A DNA stretch of 64,000 nt from Leptobrachium leishanense (taxonomy: Eukaryota > Chordata > Amphibia > Anura > Megophryidae): contig CM019067.1 of assembly GCA_009667805.1 (NCBI GenBank), forward strand, positions 244,687,721 to 244,751,720, read 5' to 3'. Below are positions 11,831 to 21,603 of the stretch, piece after piece. How positions within the stretch are numbered: the stretch's first letter is position 1; every line of letters starts with the position of its first letter. The position numbers and the translations under genes are program-made. The notes under the pieces were generated by a model. The model ran no database searches and had not been told where the DNA came from. It saw nothing but the letters and a program-made list of their open reading frames with translations.

Positions 11831-14468
11831 TAGGACATGCTTTAAAATAAGAGAAAACTCAATGTAACCTTCTTGGAAAAATACTTTGGCCCTATTACAA
11901 TCTTCGCGCAAATGCAAAAACGCATTAACGCGAGGGGTAAAACCCTTTGCACTGAACGTCGTATAACAATGTCAGCGCAACAAACGCGCATATTCGTCTA
12001 CCGCGGGTGAACCTGCGCGAACGCTGCACGAGCGTACATTACTGCGCGCATCCTATACTTAACATTGTAAGCGCAAACGCAAATGAACACTGGTATGCGG
12101 ATGGTATTACAATCTATGCGCAGGATTTAACGCATAGCCTTTGCACACATAATTTTAGCAACTCCTAAAAGCTGGTGTTAAAGGCAAATCTGAACAACCT
12201 GGCCAAACCCAAATACAACAGCCCAAAAAAAAAATGCCGCAAACTTGTGTGTGCATTTATTATTGCTGCAGCATATATACTCAGATTGACTTTGGCAGGC
12301 GCAAAAACTTAATGTGAGATAATTGTGGTTCTTAATTCTGATTGGCTGAATCGCGTGAAAAAAACAGTCCGCACACTGATTTCAACGTGCAACGTTGCTG
12401 CACGCGTATTTGTGCGCGTCCATTTTACGCGCGTTATTGCTCGACGGATGAAAAAATGTGCGAGGATTGTAATTACAGCGTTGACTTACACGCTGTCAGA
12501 CCTTTTCAGATATGAAATTTCTATATTTCGCAGCAATTGCTTCACACAGACAACTCGTCTGCGTCGTTAATATATAACAAGAATATGTGTTCTAAAGACA
12601 ATGTAACAAGCGAGACTCGTTATCTATCAGCAAACATCCATTGTCCTTAATTAATTCTGGTTGTAAGAAAAATAACCAGATGTTAGATCAAATGGTTTAA
12701 AAGTAAGGGAACACAAGGACAACTGATCTTTCCCTAGGATAGGTATCTCAGTATTGTGTTTATTTTGTCAGATCGAAACTCTGAAAGCCACGTAAACATT
12801 GAACAATGGGTTGCCCAATAAAGAAAAAAAAAAACAGAGAAGGTTAAATGGCTTGGATAAACCAGCCTGAAATGCTATGCTATTCGGCGATATGATCTAA
12901 CACTATATGGTATTTGAATATTTAATTTATGTGGTCAGTTAGAATAGATAACCTTGGCATCTTATAAAAAACAGAGGCCCTACCACATTCAGTTGATTAT
13001 TACAAATGTCTGGTGTACTAACCTGCATGTATATATATCCTCCAATGAAATGAGGCCACATAGTGATGGGCTAGATTTAAAACTGGGCGGAAGACCACTA
13101 TATAGAGGGGACAATCCAGAGCAGAAGGATGAACACACTGAGAAAAGCTTGGGGAGAGACCTGAGGGACGCTTGGAGGGGAAAAAGGGCAAATATCATCA
13201 GCCCCCCTTTAAGACGTGACCACACCCTAATCTTCCACCACTCTATCTTCACTAACCGGATGGTAAAGTATGCCTGAATAACTTGATATCTATAAAATTG
13301 CATAGTCCTTACTTTAGATGTCCATCACAAATTAAAGGAATATAAATGAATTATTTTGCTGTTGAAGCCTAATAATCAGTAGACTAGTAATCAACCTTTA
13401 CATTCCACTGCAGAGGAATGCCAAGAGAGAAAACTGTTACCGGCTAAATACTTGAGCCATAATTTAGTGAAATTATTTATATTCCAAGAATACTGGTTGT
13501 GGACATCTAAAGATCAATTGTATACCTATAGTGAGATACGCTGGGACCGTGAAATAGCTTTTATATGTCAAGTGCCGTCAGCCCCATTCGTAAAACTAGC
13601 ATAACTCCTTCCATATCCATCTTGCAGCCCTTTCGATTGAATGCATGTACTGTAAGTCAATAAGAAGTGTTGGGTTAACGTATATTGAATGAAGTGCTGT
13701 GATTGATCTGTGGAAGAGATAGTCTACCTAATACCTATCGAGTGTGTTATGTATCTCCCTGAAGGAAGTTGCATTTAGTGAATAGGCCCCCACAATAATA
13801 AATTGTGCTGCAGGTGATGCCCAGTAACGGAGTGTTTATTTGAGCCAGGTGGAGGATTGGTTTATAATGGGAAAGGTTTAAGTGAATAGAATAGAGCTTG
13901 GTGTTTAAGAGCTGAGGCGTGTATATCTGTGGTGCGGTCTATAAACCTAAAATATTTGTCCATTAGATTATTGCGTGTCGCAGTATCGCTACTAATCACG
14001 ATCTATAATCACTTGTAAATTGTATTTTGCTAATCCATTGATAACATATGATTGTATGAAACTTGACGTGTGAATAAATTTTGATTTGAATTGTTTTACC
14101 GTTACGCAGTCTCATATTATCTTTATTGATTTTATTGTGTTTAAAAATATCTAGATAGCATCAAAAGAACTCGGGATAACGCGCCATATATTTGTTAAGA
14201 CGTTTATTCATTGATTGGTTATTATCTTATTTTCTTAAGGGTAAAATACCAATTTATACCACTGGTATTGGAGGCACTGTCAATAATATATATATCTATA
14301 TATATCTACAATAAGAAAAATATACGTCATAATTAATATATCCCTGACCTATTAAAGAAGTCAATAATCTCTAACAGCGCATAACGTTTAACGCTTGGTG
14401 CACAAATTCACGCGTTGCGCGAGCGTTTTAACACGAAGATTGTAATAGGGCCCTTTATAAATAAATAA
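11831..14468 (+). mobile_element. SINE or LINE 3'-tail insertion, split by a MITE
   Basis: 11831-11887 (GGACATGCTTTAAAATAAGA onward) plus 14457-14468 (ATAAATAAATAA) reproduce the 3' tail of the SINE at 60200-60265 and of the fragment at 17930-18010. The insert is flanked by ATAAACA at 11824-11830 and 14469-14475. The body is absent, so it is 5' truncated. The MITE 11888-14452 sits between its CTTT and the ATAAAT repeats. Confidence 0.65.
11888..14452. mobile_element. GGGCC-type DNA element, 2.6 kb, CTTT flanks
   Basis: The ends are GGCCCTATTACAATCTTCG and CGAAGATTGTAATAGGGCC, flanked by CTTT at 11884-11887 and 14453-14456. The outer about 670 bp (11888-12560) is homologous, in reverse, to the 706-bp element 47391-48096: both hold the block with ATTCTGATTGGCTGAAT or its complement and a CAAAGTCAATCTG-like block. 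The middle (about 12560-14390) is unique here, AT-rich, and has no recognisable transposase. ORFs of 104-107 codons at 12954-13303 overlap on both strands and look random. The middle may be a further insertion. Confidence 0.7.
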
Positions 14469-14900
14469 ATAAACAGGTACGTCTCATCCAGACCACTCTG
14501 CCAATGATCTGATGTTATCATCTCCTTGTACCCGCACCCCTAACTCTCGCCTTCAGGACTTCTCCCGAGCTGCCCCCCTTTCTATGGAAATCCCTCCCCT
14601 GCAACATTAAACTCTCCCCCTCTCTCCATTCTTTCAAGAAGTCTCTGAAAACACATTACTTTAGAGAAACCAGAGGCTCACTCCATAATCCCCCACTGTT
14701 CATTTCTTGCACCATCTTCCCACCCAGCCCACATGTATCCCTCTACTTCAGATTCTTTATTCACCCTCACCTAGTGTGTCATCGTTCTCCTCTTAGTTTG
14801 CAAGCGCTCGAGCAGGGTCCTCTCTCCTACTTATAGATGAAATAGAAAAGCCAGCTTCAATATAAAAAAAATAGATGCCTGAGGGGAATTGGCATCTATG

Positions 14901-14993
14901 ATGTTACAAAGAGAGTCATATTGGATCTATAAATTAAAAACATTATCCCTTGGAGGTCTAAATGAAGAGCTTGACTTAGTTTGTTTTGAATAA
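14901..14993 (+). pseudogene. C-terminal end of a Penelope-like ORF
   Basis: This short frame encodes QRESYWIYKLKTLSLGGLNE followed by a few residues and TAA. The pattern (basic, E, aromatic, WIY-L-TL...GLNE, acidic, CF, stop) is the characteristic end of the GIY-YIG endonuclease region in Penelope-like proteins. Upstream coding sequence is missing because the copy is truncated and flanked by an inverted arm. Confidence 0.7.
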
Positions 14994-15666
14994 TGTGTGT
15001 GAGAAACCGGTCATCTCCTCTTGGAGACACCCCCTTTTTTAAAGTATTTTTATAACAATGGTGCTATTTACAATCAACATCCTTTATATACATTAAACTT
15101 TTCATTAATCTCTTCATGTAAATTTGAACATTTTAGACTTTAATTAGTAGTAAATACATGACAAGAGCTTACTCATGGCTTTATTTTAGGACTAATACAT
15201 TCCATCAAAGCGATTGGGAGACTGAAAGGACAGAAGCAACAAAATAAAAGTGAAACCAAAACCATCTGTAAGAATACGTTATTATGGACCTTCATTGATG
15301 AAACCGGAAGTAACGTATCGGGATCTTTTTTCGAAAACGGATAGAATGTTAGATGGAACGCATGGGAACCATGACTGCCGGATATGATGCCGGACATGAC
15401 GTATCAGGAGGAGATGGAGGCGCTACCGAGCGCCGAATATTGGATACACTGTTGCTGAAGGGGAATTAATGGGATCAGGAAGTATCTTCCCAATTTAATT
15501 GACTAATGGATTGAACTTTTTCTCATGACCATATCTGGAAGACGCTGGGGTAAAGGGCCAATTAAGGGAAGACCAATCAAGGTGGACTTGGATGTATAAA
15601 AAACAGAGGGGAATATGGTTGCTATATTTTACTTTGTGTATTCATATTGATTTTATCTATTGATTA

Positions 15667-15712
15667 CCGCCCTTGAGAAAGTCTGGTTTGATCCACATGA
15701 AACACGTCGGGC
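15667..15712 (+). ncRNA. Degenerate hammerhead ribozyme motif
   Basis: The order is CCGCCC, a TTGAGAAA core (canonical CTGATGA), a stem II of TCTGG paired with CCACA across a short loop, then TGAAACACGTC and GGGC. GCCC and GGGC can form stem I, and A-C...G-U can form the minimal stem III seen in Penelope ribozymes. The core differs from consensus, so activity is unlikely. Penelope-like elements are known to carry hammerhead motifs, which agrees with the ORF end upstream. Confidence 0.5.
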
Positions 15713-16019
15713 TAAAATATAAATTTTACGAATTATATTTTATTTGCTAAATAAATTTTTCTATGATCAATTTAAGGCAACCTTGTTTGATTGAGACACC
15801 ATATCTGGTGGATACCGATATGGGATCATCATAGATGCCAATTCCCCTCAGGCATGTCATTTTTTTATATTGAAGCTGGCTTTTCTATTTCATCTATAAG
15901 TAGGATATTTTTCTCCCGTGTATATACAATCTTTGGTCTTTAAGGAGGACGTGAGCCACCCTCTGGGAGATTTTCCTACGCTACAACATCTAGAAGCTAA
16001 GTATATTTGTATTCACCAT

Positions 16020-16452
16020 TGTCAGGCTCAGCGCTGGTGGGGTCCCAGTCTGGTTGTATTAAGCCCAGTATGCAGTGAGTTCAGGGGTTATTGACAGACA
16101 GTACCATGCGGTATAGCGTGGTGTCAAGAGGGCTAGGCAGGAATCGTAGTCAGGAGACGGTCTGAGGTTCAGGGGCTGGCAGAGAGGATGCAGAGTCGGT
16201 GGGCAAAGCAGAGGTCTGGTACACAGAGAATAGGTAATCATAGGTCCTTTCACGTCAAGGTATGGGAGATAATGCTGAAGTCCAGAGGGAGGGACAGAGA
16301 GAACCTTTATTGCAGACACAGGGGTGTGGTGTGTGTGTGTTCTGTGATTAACTGTGAAGGTTCTGGTTTTGTGCTGAACCCGAGGGCAGCACTTTTCCTG
16401 GATATGCTGCAATCACAGATATGGCAGCAAACAGCAGGCATGGATCCTGACA
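16020..16452 (-). mobile_element. Solo LTR nested in the Penelope-like element
   Basis: Begins TGTCAGGCTCAGC and ends ATCCTGACA, so both edges read TGTCAGG on their own strand. The flanks are CACCAT (16014-16019) and CACCGT (16453-16458), a 6-bp duplication with one mismatch. The style matches the Ty3-type LTR at 62808-63283. The minus orientation is inferred from that similarity. Confidence 0.6.
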
Positions 16453-16572
16453 CACCGTTATATATTTGCTACTCCTCTCTCCTACTGTTCTGTGTGTTTA
16501 ACTTGTATGTATATTTGTTACTCTGTGTCACCCATTGCACATGCTGCAGAACTTGATAGTGCTTTACAAAAA

Positions 16573-17590
16573 TCTGTAACTGTATTTGTTTTAAATTTAC
16601 CAAGGCCATTACAGTCTATGGAGTTATTAAGTATACAACAGCTCTGGTTAAATTAGCACAAACCTGGGAACAGTGCTCATAGACATTTAATAAGGGTAAA
16701 TGATGTTACAGAGCAGGGTTAAAATGATGCAGCTCAGTTATGTGGTTAAAATGATTGACACTAGGAAGACATTTCCAGGAATGTGGAATCAATTAAAGAG
16801 TAAATTACAACTGGGTATAAGAAAGGAATAAGTGTGCCCCTTTATTATTGTATTATTTTATTTTAGACATACATAATCTAATAGAAAGTACTGGTCACAC
16901 AACCATATGTAGTTCTTCATAACAATGTTCATACACTCTTTTAAGGAAAGAAATGCGCCCATGCAGCATGCCAAAGGATCCTTGCATTCCTCTTAAAATG
17001 TCAACATTCCAAAGACAAAACTTTAAAATCTATCCAATTTATAAGCATTGTAAAACTACCATTCAGTGTGATAAAAATAATTCATCAGATTCCTACAGGT
17101 CATCTTTACATAGACAGAACCAGTAAATAGAATAAGCAGTTGCCTGAAAAAGGTAGTATGATTTACAGGTTTACAATAAGACTAGCTTGGCTGTAAACTA
17201 CAATGTCTGGAGTAGCATTTTAGTATATGTTTTCTTATCAGAGCTTTGGTCTTTCATCTTGTAATTTAGATTTCAGACTTTCTTCTTTATAAACCCTCTG
17301 CATGTCTGAGGGATGAGCAAAATCCATTGTTGAACAAGTGAACAACGCCTGACCATTTATACTCTTAAACGTTTTGACACCAAACACTTATTTTAAAAGC
17401 AAACCTTGGGGTTCCTCAATATCTTTGATTTTCTTCGTAGGAAGAGAAGCACATGAGTCTTGTTTGCAAATAAACAGTTATAACTGCCACGGAATATCTG
17501 GTCCCACATTGCTAATTATATGTTCCATTGATCCTCAACATTAGTGCTAGATAGAAGTTTATGGTAGGTTAACATACCATTTTCCCTTAG
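16573..17590. other. Mostly unrecognised sequence with one MITE-arm remnant
   Basis: Around 16596-16660 the words CCATTACAGTCTATGGAG and ACAACAGCTCTGGTTAAATT match one arm of the 130-bp palindromic MITE at 35681-35810. The rest shows no gene or repeat I can name. Confidence 0.45.
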
Positions 17591-17594
17591 TCAT

Positions 17595-17830
17595 TTATTT
17601 ATTTCTGGTTGACAGTGATCTTTTGTTCAACAAACGGAGTCTCAAATAGTAAAATTTATCAAACAGCACCAAGAGAACTATAATAATTGTGTTCAAAATA
17701 ACGAACAAACAAAATGTTAAAAAATTAAATACATTTCTTCTATTTACTTCAAAGGACAGGGTTCTCAATGCACTACCTTGAGTGTCATTTCCAGTCCACA
17801 AACTACTTCCAAAGATCCCTTTGTGGACTG
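17595..17830 (-). CDS. Possible terminal coding segment with one membrane helix (weak)
   Basis: On the minus strand one frame stays open for about 80 codons and ends at TAA 17595-17597. It has a polar part (SLWTGNDTQGSALRTL), basic residues (NRRN), then a hydrophobic stretch of about 22 residues (FNFLTFCLFVILNTIIIVLL), then a basic tail (RLRLLNKRS). No in-frame ATG precedes the open stretch and no clear splice acceptor was found. It could be the last exon of a host membrane protein, a decayed ORF, or chance in AT-rich DNA. I do not recognise the protein. Confidence 0.22.
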
Positions 17831-17929
17831 ACCATCCACATATTCGATTTGGATTAAATTACCAATACCTACCTGGAAAGGGGCTCTGGGGCTTGTCAAT
17901 GTTTCTGACTGAATTTAATGGCATTCGTT

Positions 17930-18010
17930 GTATTATTTATTTATTTATTTGCAAAGTATTTTACCAGGAAGGATACATTGAGATTTCTCTCTTTTTCAAG
18001 CATGTCCTGG
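17930..18010 (-). mobile_element. SINE/LINE 3' tail, minus strand
   Basis: Read on the minus strand: CCCAGGACATGCTTGAAAAA, then AATCTCAATGTATCC, TTCCTGGTAAAATACTTTGC and (AAATAAAT)n. This is the same tail as the SINE at 60200-60265. The ATTT repeat at 17936-17955 is its terminal repeat. No body was recognised beyond it. Confidence 0.65.
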
Positions 18011-18267
18011 GTTCAATAACCCACACAGCAGATGACTACAAGACACGCAGCCATCACAAAAACACATACTCAAAGATATAACACAGTGAACATACGTCTC
18101 ACATACTTAATGAAACTTCGGCTGCCACTGTATGACTTTTCCTCTGAGGATGGCCAACGTTTATCATAGTTGCAACAACAGTGATTTTTACCATTATTTG
18201 CTAGTTGCTACAACACTAGACAATGGCAATTACTGAATAAACACATGTACCATAGTCCTACATTTTT

Positions 18268-18468
18268 AGCTCTGTGATTATCTCATACACACCGCATACT
18301 GCTGTGAGTTTTATTGCTGGGGAACTCTGTGATATTGCCATACACACTGCACAATACTGTAAGTTTTATTATTTTTCAACTCTGTAATACACTCATACAC
18401 ACTGCACGTTACTGTGAGTTATACTGCTGTGGAGATCTGTGCTATGTTGCTATGCACTGCAAATTACT
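18268..18468. repeat. Minisatellite, left block (54-56-bp unit)
   Basis: About 3.6 units with core words CTCTGTGAT, CATACACACTGCAC and ACTGTGAGTTTTAT. The fourth unit is cut at TTAA (18469-18472) and resumes at 32298. The units are diverged, so the array is older than the insertion. Confidence 0.85.
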
Positions 18469-18479
18469 TTAAACCCTTA

Positions 18480-20000
18480 ATGCCGCAGGACGTTCCATGC
18501 CGTCCTGCATTTTTGTGGGCTTTAACGCCACAGGACGGTATTGAATGTCCTCGGCGTTAGGAGCCCAGCCGGAGGTTATACTCACCTCCCTGGCGGCTTC
18601 CGCGCAGATCTGGCTTCGATGAAGCCTGATCTGCGTTTTTTTTTAGCCTCCCGGCGCACTGACGTCTAGGCTTGTGCACCGATTTTTTTTTCGGTTAGAT
18701 TTGTTCGGATGTTTAAAATTTTCGATTCGGCTCGTTTCGACTGATTTCTGTTTCGATTCGGTTCGGTTCGGCTCGTTTTTCGTGTACATTTTTTTTTCGG
18801 AATATCGAACATTTTTCGTGTTTTCGGGTCACTTTGCTCGTTTTTTGTATCGACTTTTCGTGATTTCGGAAATTTTCGTTTTTTCGGAACGTCTGTTCTT
18901 CTCGTTTCAAAGTGTCTAACTCTATTCGTTTTGACGTAAACTACTATGGTTTACTTTTTTTTATACTTTATATCTTTTTTTATAATAAATTTTTGGTTTG
19001 TTTTTCGGATCCGATAATTCATTCCGTCGATACGATAATTCTGGCGATTCTATCGTGTTTTTTTTTATTAAATAAAGATCCTTTTTTTCTTATGAATATA
19101 CATTTCACAACTTTATTTAATCATATTAAAATGGTATGAAAGTCAAGGAACAAAAAAAATGAACAAAACGATTTTAAAAACGCTAAACTGACCCGAATGC
19201 CACAAGAAACAAGTGATACGCATTTACAAATACAAAATTTACAGAATCAGCGATATAACCGATAATAGTTAAATATACGATGTCCAGAATTACCGAAATG
19301 GAACCGAAATCACGAATGGAACCGAAATCATGAATAGAGCAAAAATAAATTTCGATTTGACACATTTCAAGTCCATTTCGAAAAATCCGAAAATTTTTCG
19401 TTTCGGCTTGGAAAACTTTTCGGATCTGTCGGTTTTCGGGTCTGATCCGATTCGGAAATTCGGCCGAATCCGAAGACACGAATCGGGAAATTTCGTGAAA
19501 ATTCCGAAGTTCCGAAACCCGAAACGCACATCCCTACTGACGTCTTCTCGCTGGCGCGATGACGTCAGTTTCAGGCGCACCCCCCGCTGGAGCATGGGGA
19601 AGCGCCTGGAGGGGAGGGGGGGATCATTTGGATCCCTCTATCTCCCCATCGCCGGGGGCTAGAAGGCTGTGGCCAGCATCGCTGGAACGGTCACAGCCTG
19701 TCCTTTCCTGTGATCTATGGGGGTTAACCCCTTAGTTGCCAGGTCGCGACCGGGCATTAATTCGTGCCCGATCGCGGCCTAGTTCCGATGGGGGCCGCCA
19801 TCTTGGATGGCAGCTCCACCTCTGGATTATCCCCCGCGTTAACTGACTCATCGCATAATGCGCGATGATGTCAGTTAACCAGGGAAGCCCTAGCTGCAAA
19901 TGGAATTCCTAAGGAAATCCCATGGAGGAGATAGGGGGTTCTTTGAACCCCTTTATCTCCTGATCGGTGGCAGCTAGGGGGTCATGCCTGATATCGTTGG
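18480..20000. repeat. Hairpin-rich half of the TTAA element
   Basis: Outside the hAT-type MITE the sequence is a succession of inverted repeats. Examples are GCAGGACG with CGTCCTGC (18485-18512), CAGATCTGGCTTC with GAAGCCTGATCTG (18605-18634), TAACTGACTCATCGC with GCGATGATGTCAGTTA (about 19841-19878), and GGAGATAGGGGGTTC with GAACCCCTTTATCTCC (about 19927-19961). A block with GGAGATAGGG...GGCAGCTAGGGG recurs in the copy at 45376-45458. No coding potential is apparent. Confidence 0.7.
18667..19536. mobile_element. hAT-type MITE, 870 bp, duplication CTGACGTC
   Basis: The ends are TAGGCTTGTGCACCGA and AACGCACATCCCTA, flanked by CTGACGTC at 18659-18666 and 19537-19544. The interior is rich in TTCG/CGAA words. 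The 479-bp element 39739-40217 has the same ends in the opposite orientation and looks like an internally shortened form. No transposase ORF is present. Confidence 0.9.
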
Positions 20001-20610
20001 AAAGGCCTGAGAATAACCATGTTAAAAGTAAAATTAAAGTGAATAAAAATAATAAAAAAATTAATTAATTAATTAAAAAATAAAAACGTGCTTTTTTTTT
20101 AATGCAGCATTATTGTACATTTCAATTATAATGTGAACAATGATGCTTCACTAATGATTTTTTTTTGGGGGGGTTTAGCTAAAATCACGTAATTTCTCCC
20201 AAAATTTATTTTTAAAAATTTAAAAAGTCTACCCCATAGAATATAACCGCAAAGGATCGGATAATAAAGTGTGAAAAAAAAAATACTTTACACACTGTGG
20301 ATGATTGAAATTTTATTGAAAATTCTAATTTCTTTACATTTTTTGTTATAGAATTCTGGCAGGATATGACGTATATATATAATTATGATATATTATTAAT
20401 CTGCCGAGTCTGCCAGAAAGAACAATATATAATTTGTCTGGGTGGTATAATAATACGTGACTTAAAACCGCGTTTAGGGGGGCGGAGTCTGGACGCCGAC
20501 CGAGCCGGACGCATGGTGTAGGAGCTCCTGCACCTAGCCGTCAAAACGGAGCATAGCAGCAGCACACAGATCAATTTGACCCACCATCTCGATTCCCCCT
20601 TACCGGGAAC

Positions 20611-21603
20611 ATGCCGGGAACCACCCGAGGGGGCAAAAAACCGGATCCACCGACCCCTGTAGTGGCGCCAATTTTCCAGCGCCGCGGCCTGGATGACAGC
20701 CAAGATGGCGGCCGGATCCGCGGCGAGGACACAGGGATAGACTCGGTCCCGGGAGGGTCCCAACCAGCGTCTAGAGCTGATATATCGCAGATTCTGGCCA
20801 GGATGGGGGACATGCAAACGAGTCTGGCGATGGACATTGCTAAAATAGCCACAGAGGTACGTGCTGAAGTGGGGGCTTTGGGCCTACGCATTGGAGAATT
20901 GGAGGAAGGCACGGGGGACCTCATGGCGGCTCACAATGCGCTGGCGCGCACTACTGACACGTTATCTCACCGCATGGACCGTATGGAACTTGCTCTAGAG
21001 GATGTCGCCAATAGATCCCGCCGCAACAACATCCGCCTGCGGGGATTGCCCGAATCTGTACAAACACGGGAGCTACACGAGACTGTGCTGGGCCTTCTCA
21101 AACGCTTGGTACCAGAGGTGCCCCCGGCGAAGTTACTCATGGACAGGATTCACAGAGCCCTGAGAGCTCCCCGGGCGGACTCCCAACAGCCTCGAGATGT
21201 CATATTCCGCCTTCATTATTACACAGTTAAGGAGGAAGTCATGCGTAAAAGCAGAGACGTGGATCTGGTGTATGAAGATGTGAAGCTCGCTCTGTTTCAA
21301 GATCTGGCTCCGGAGACCTTGCAGCGCCGTAGGGCCTGGCGCCCCATCACAGCCCACCTGGGCCGTCATAACATCCGCTATGCCTGGGGCTTCCCGTTCA
21401 AACTCTTGGCCTTCGCAGGTGGTAAAACCTCTACTCTCACCCTACAGTCAGACCCGCAGCAATTCTTCACCCGCCTGGATTGCCCCCCTTTACCGGACGC
21501 GGGTAACCTGCTCTCGTCCCCCTCCCCGGCACCTCAGCTTACACCGCGCTGGGAGAAGGTGCCCTCCCGGATTCGAGAGGAGGGAGACAGGGATCCCGGC
21601 TGA
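20611..21603 (+). CDS. LINE ORF1 protein (RNA-binding, L1/Tx1 type), intact
   Basis: The 330-codon frame from ATG to TGA is uninterrupted. Residues 1-50 are Gly/Pro-rich and basic. Residues 55-133 look like an alpha-helical coiled coil (heptads such as RIGELEE, RMDRMELALEDV). NRSRRNNIRLRGLPES (about 135-149) is the hallmark entry to the RRM-like domain of L1 ORF1. RPITAHLGRHNIRYAWGFPF lies in the C-terminal domain. By family knowledge it forms trimers, binds the LINE RNA and acts in the retrotransposition particle. ORF1 of the inner LINE has the same order of parts but is clearly diverged. No premature stop is visible, although ORF2 of the same copy is dead. Confidence 0.88.
   Translation: MPGTTRGGKKPDPPTPVVAPIFQRRGLDDSQDGGRIRGEDTGIDSVPGGSQPASRADISQILARMGDMQTSLAMDIAKIATEVRAEVGALGLRIGELEEGTGDLMAAHNALARTTDTLSHRMDRMELALEDVANRSRRNNIRLRGLPESVQTRELHETVLGLLKRLVPEVPPAKLLMDRIHRALRAPRADSQQPRDVIFRLHYYTVKEEVMRKSRDVDLVYEDVKLALFQDLAPETLQRRRAWRPITAHLGRHNIRYAWGFPFKLLAFAGGKTSTLTLQSDPQQFFTRLDCPPLPDAGNLLSSPSPAPQLTPRWEKVPSRIREEGDRDPG

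Larger units (their letters stand above)
14832..16473 (+). mobile_element. Penelope-like element copy with 13-bp duplication, inverted arm and hammerhead motif
   Basis: The insert is flanked by CCTCTCTCCTACT at 14819-14831 and 16474-16486. Positions 14832-14902 recur inverted at 15828-15905: GATGAAATAGAAAAGCCAGC against GCTGGCTTTTCTATTTCATC. The copy therefore carries an inverted piece of itself, as is common in Penelope-like elements. Between the arms lie the end of an ORF (14901-14993), an untranslated region, and a hammerhead-like motif (15667-15712). An LTR (16020-16452) is nested near the right end. Assignment rests on the ORF end plus the ribozyme-like motif. Confidence 0.7.
8995..16572 (+). 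mobile_element. L2-type LINE interrupted by nested insertions
   Basis: L2 sequence is found in segments 8995-10577, 11168-11830, 14476-14831 and 16474-16572. The breaks are a solo LTR (10578-11167), a SINE-tail insertion (11831-14468) and a Penelope-like element (14832-16473). At all three breaks short duplications show where the LINE rejoins: CCCTA, ATAAACA and CCTCTCTCCTACT. The last segment carries an L2-like 3' end with TGCTGCAGAAC followed by TTGATAGTGCTTTACAAA. The same family occurs at 36990-38320 and, on the minus strand, at 42925-46225, and alignment of the three supports the segment order. Confidence 0.82.

Noticed and set aside
12954..13303. Two overlapping ORFs (107 and 104 codons) on opposite strands in the 2.6-kb MITE
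   Set aside because: I looked for transposase motifs (DDE spacing, zinc-binding residues) and found none. The opposite-strand overlap suggests chance.
18674..19662. Several Phe/Arg/Lys-rich ORFs on both strands
   Set aside because: They translate TTCG/CGAAA repeats of the hAT-type MITE. The same happens in its relative at 39739-40217, with different frames.
20383..20924. Minus-strand ORFs of 144 and 117 codons opposite LINE ORF1
   Set aside because: They lie antisense to a clear ORF1, have no family features, and follow its GC-rich codons.
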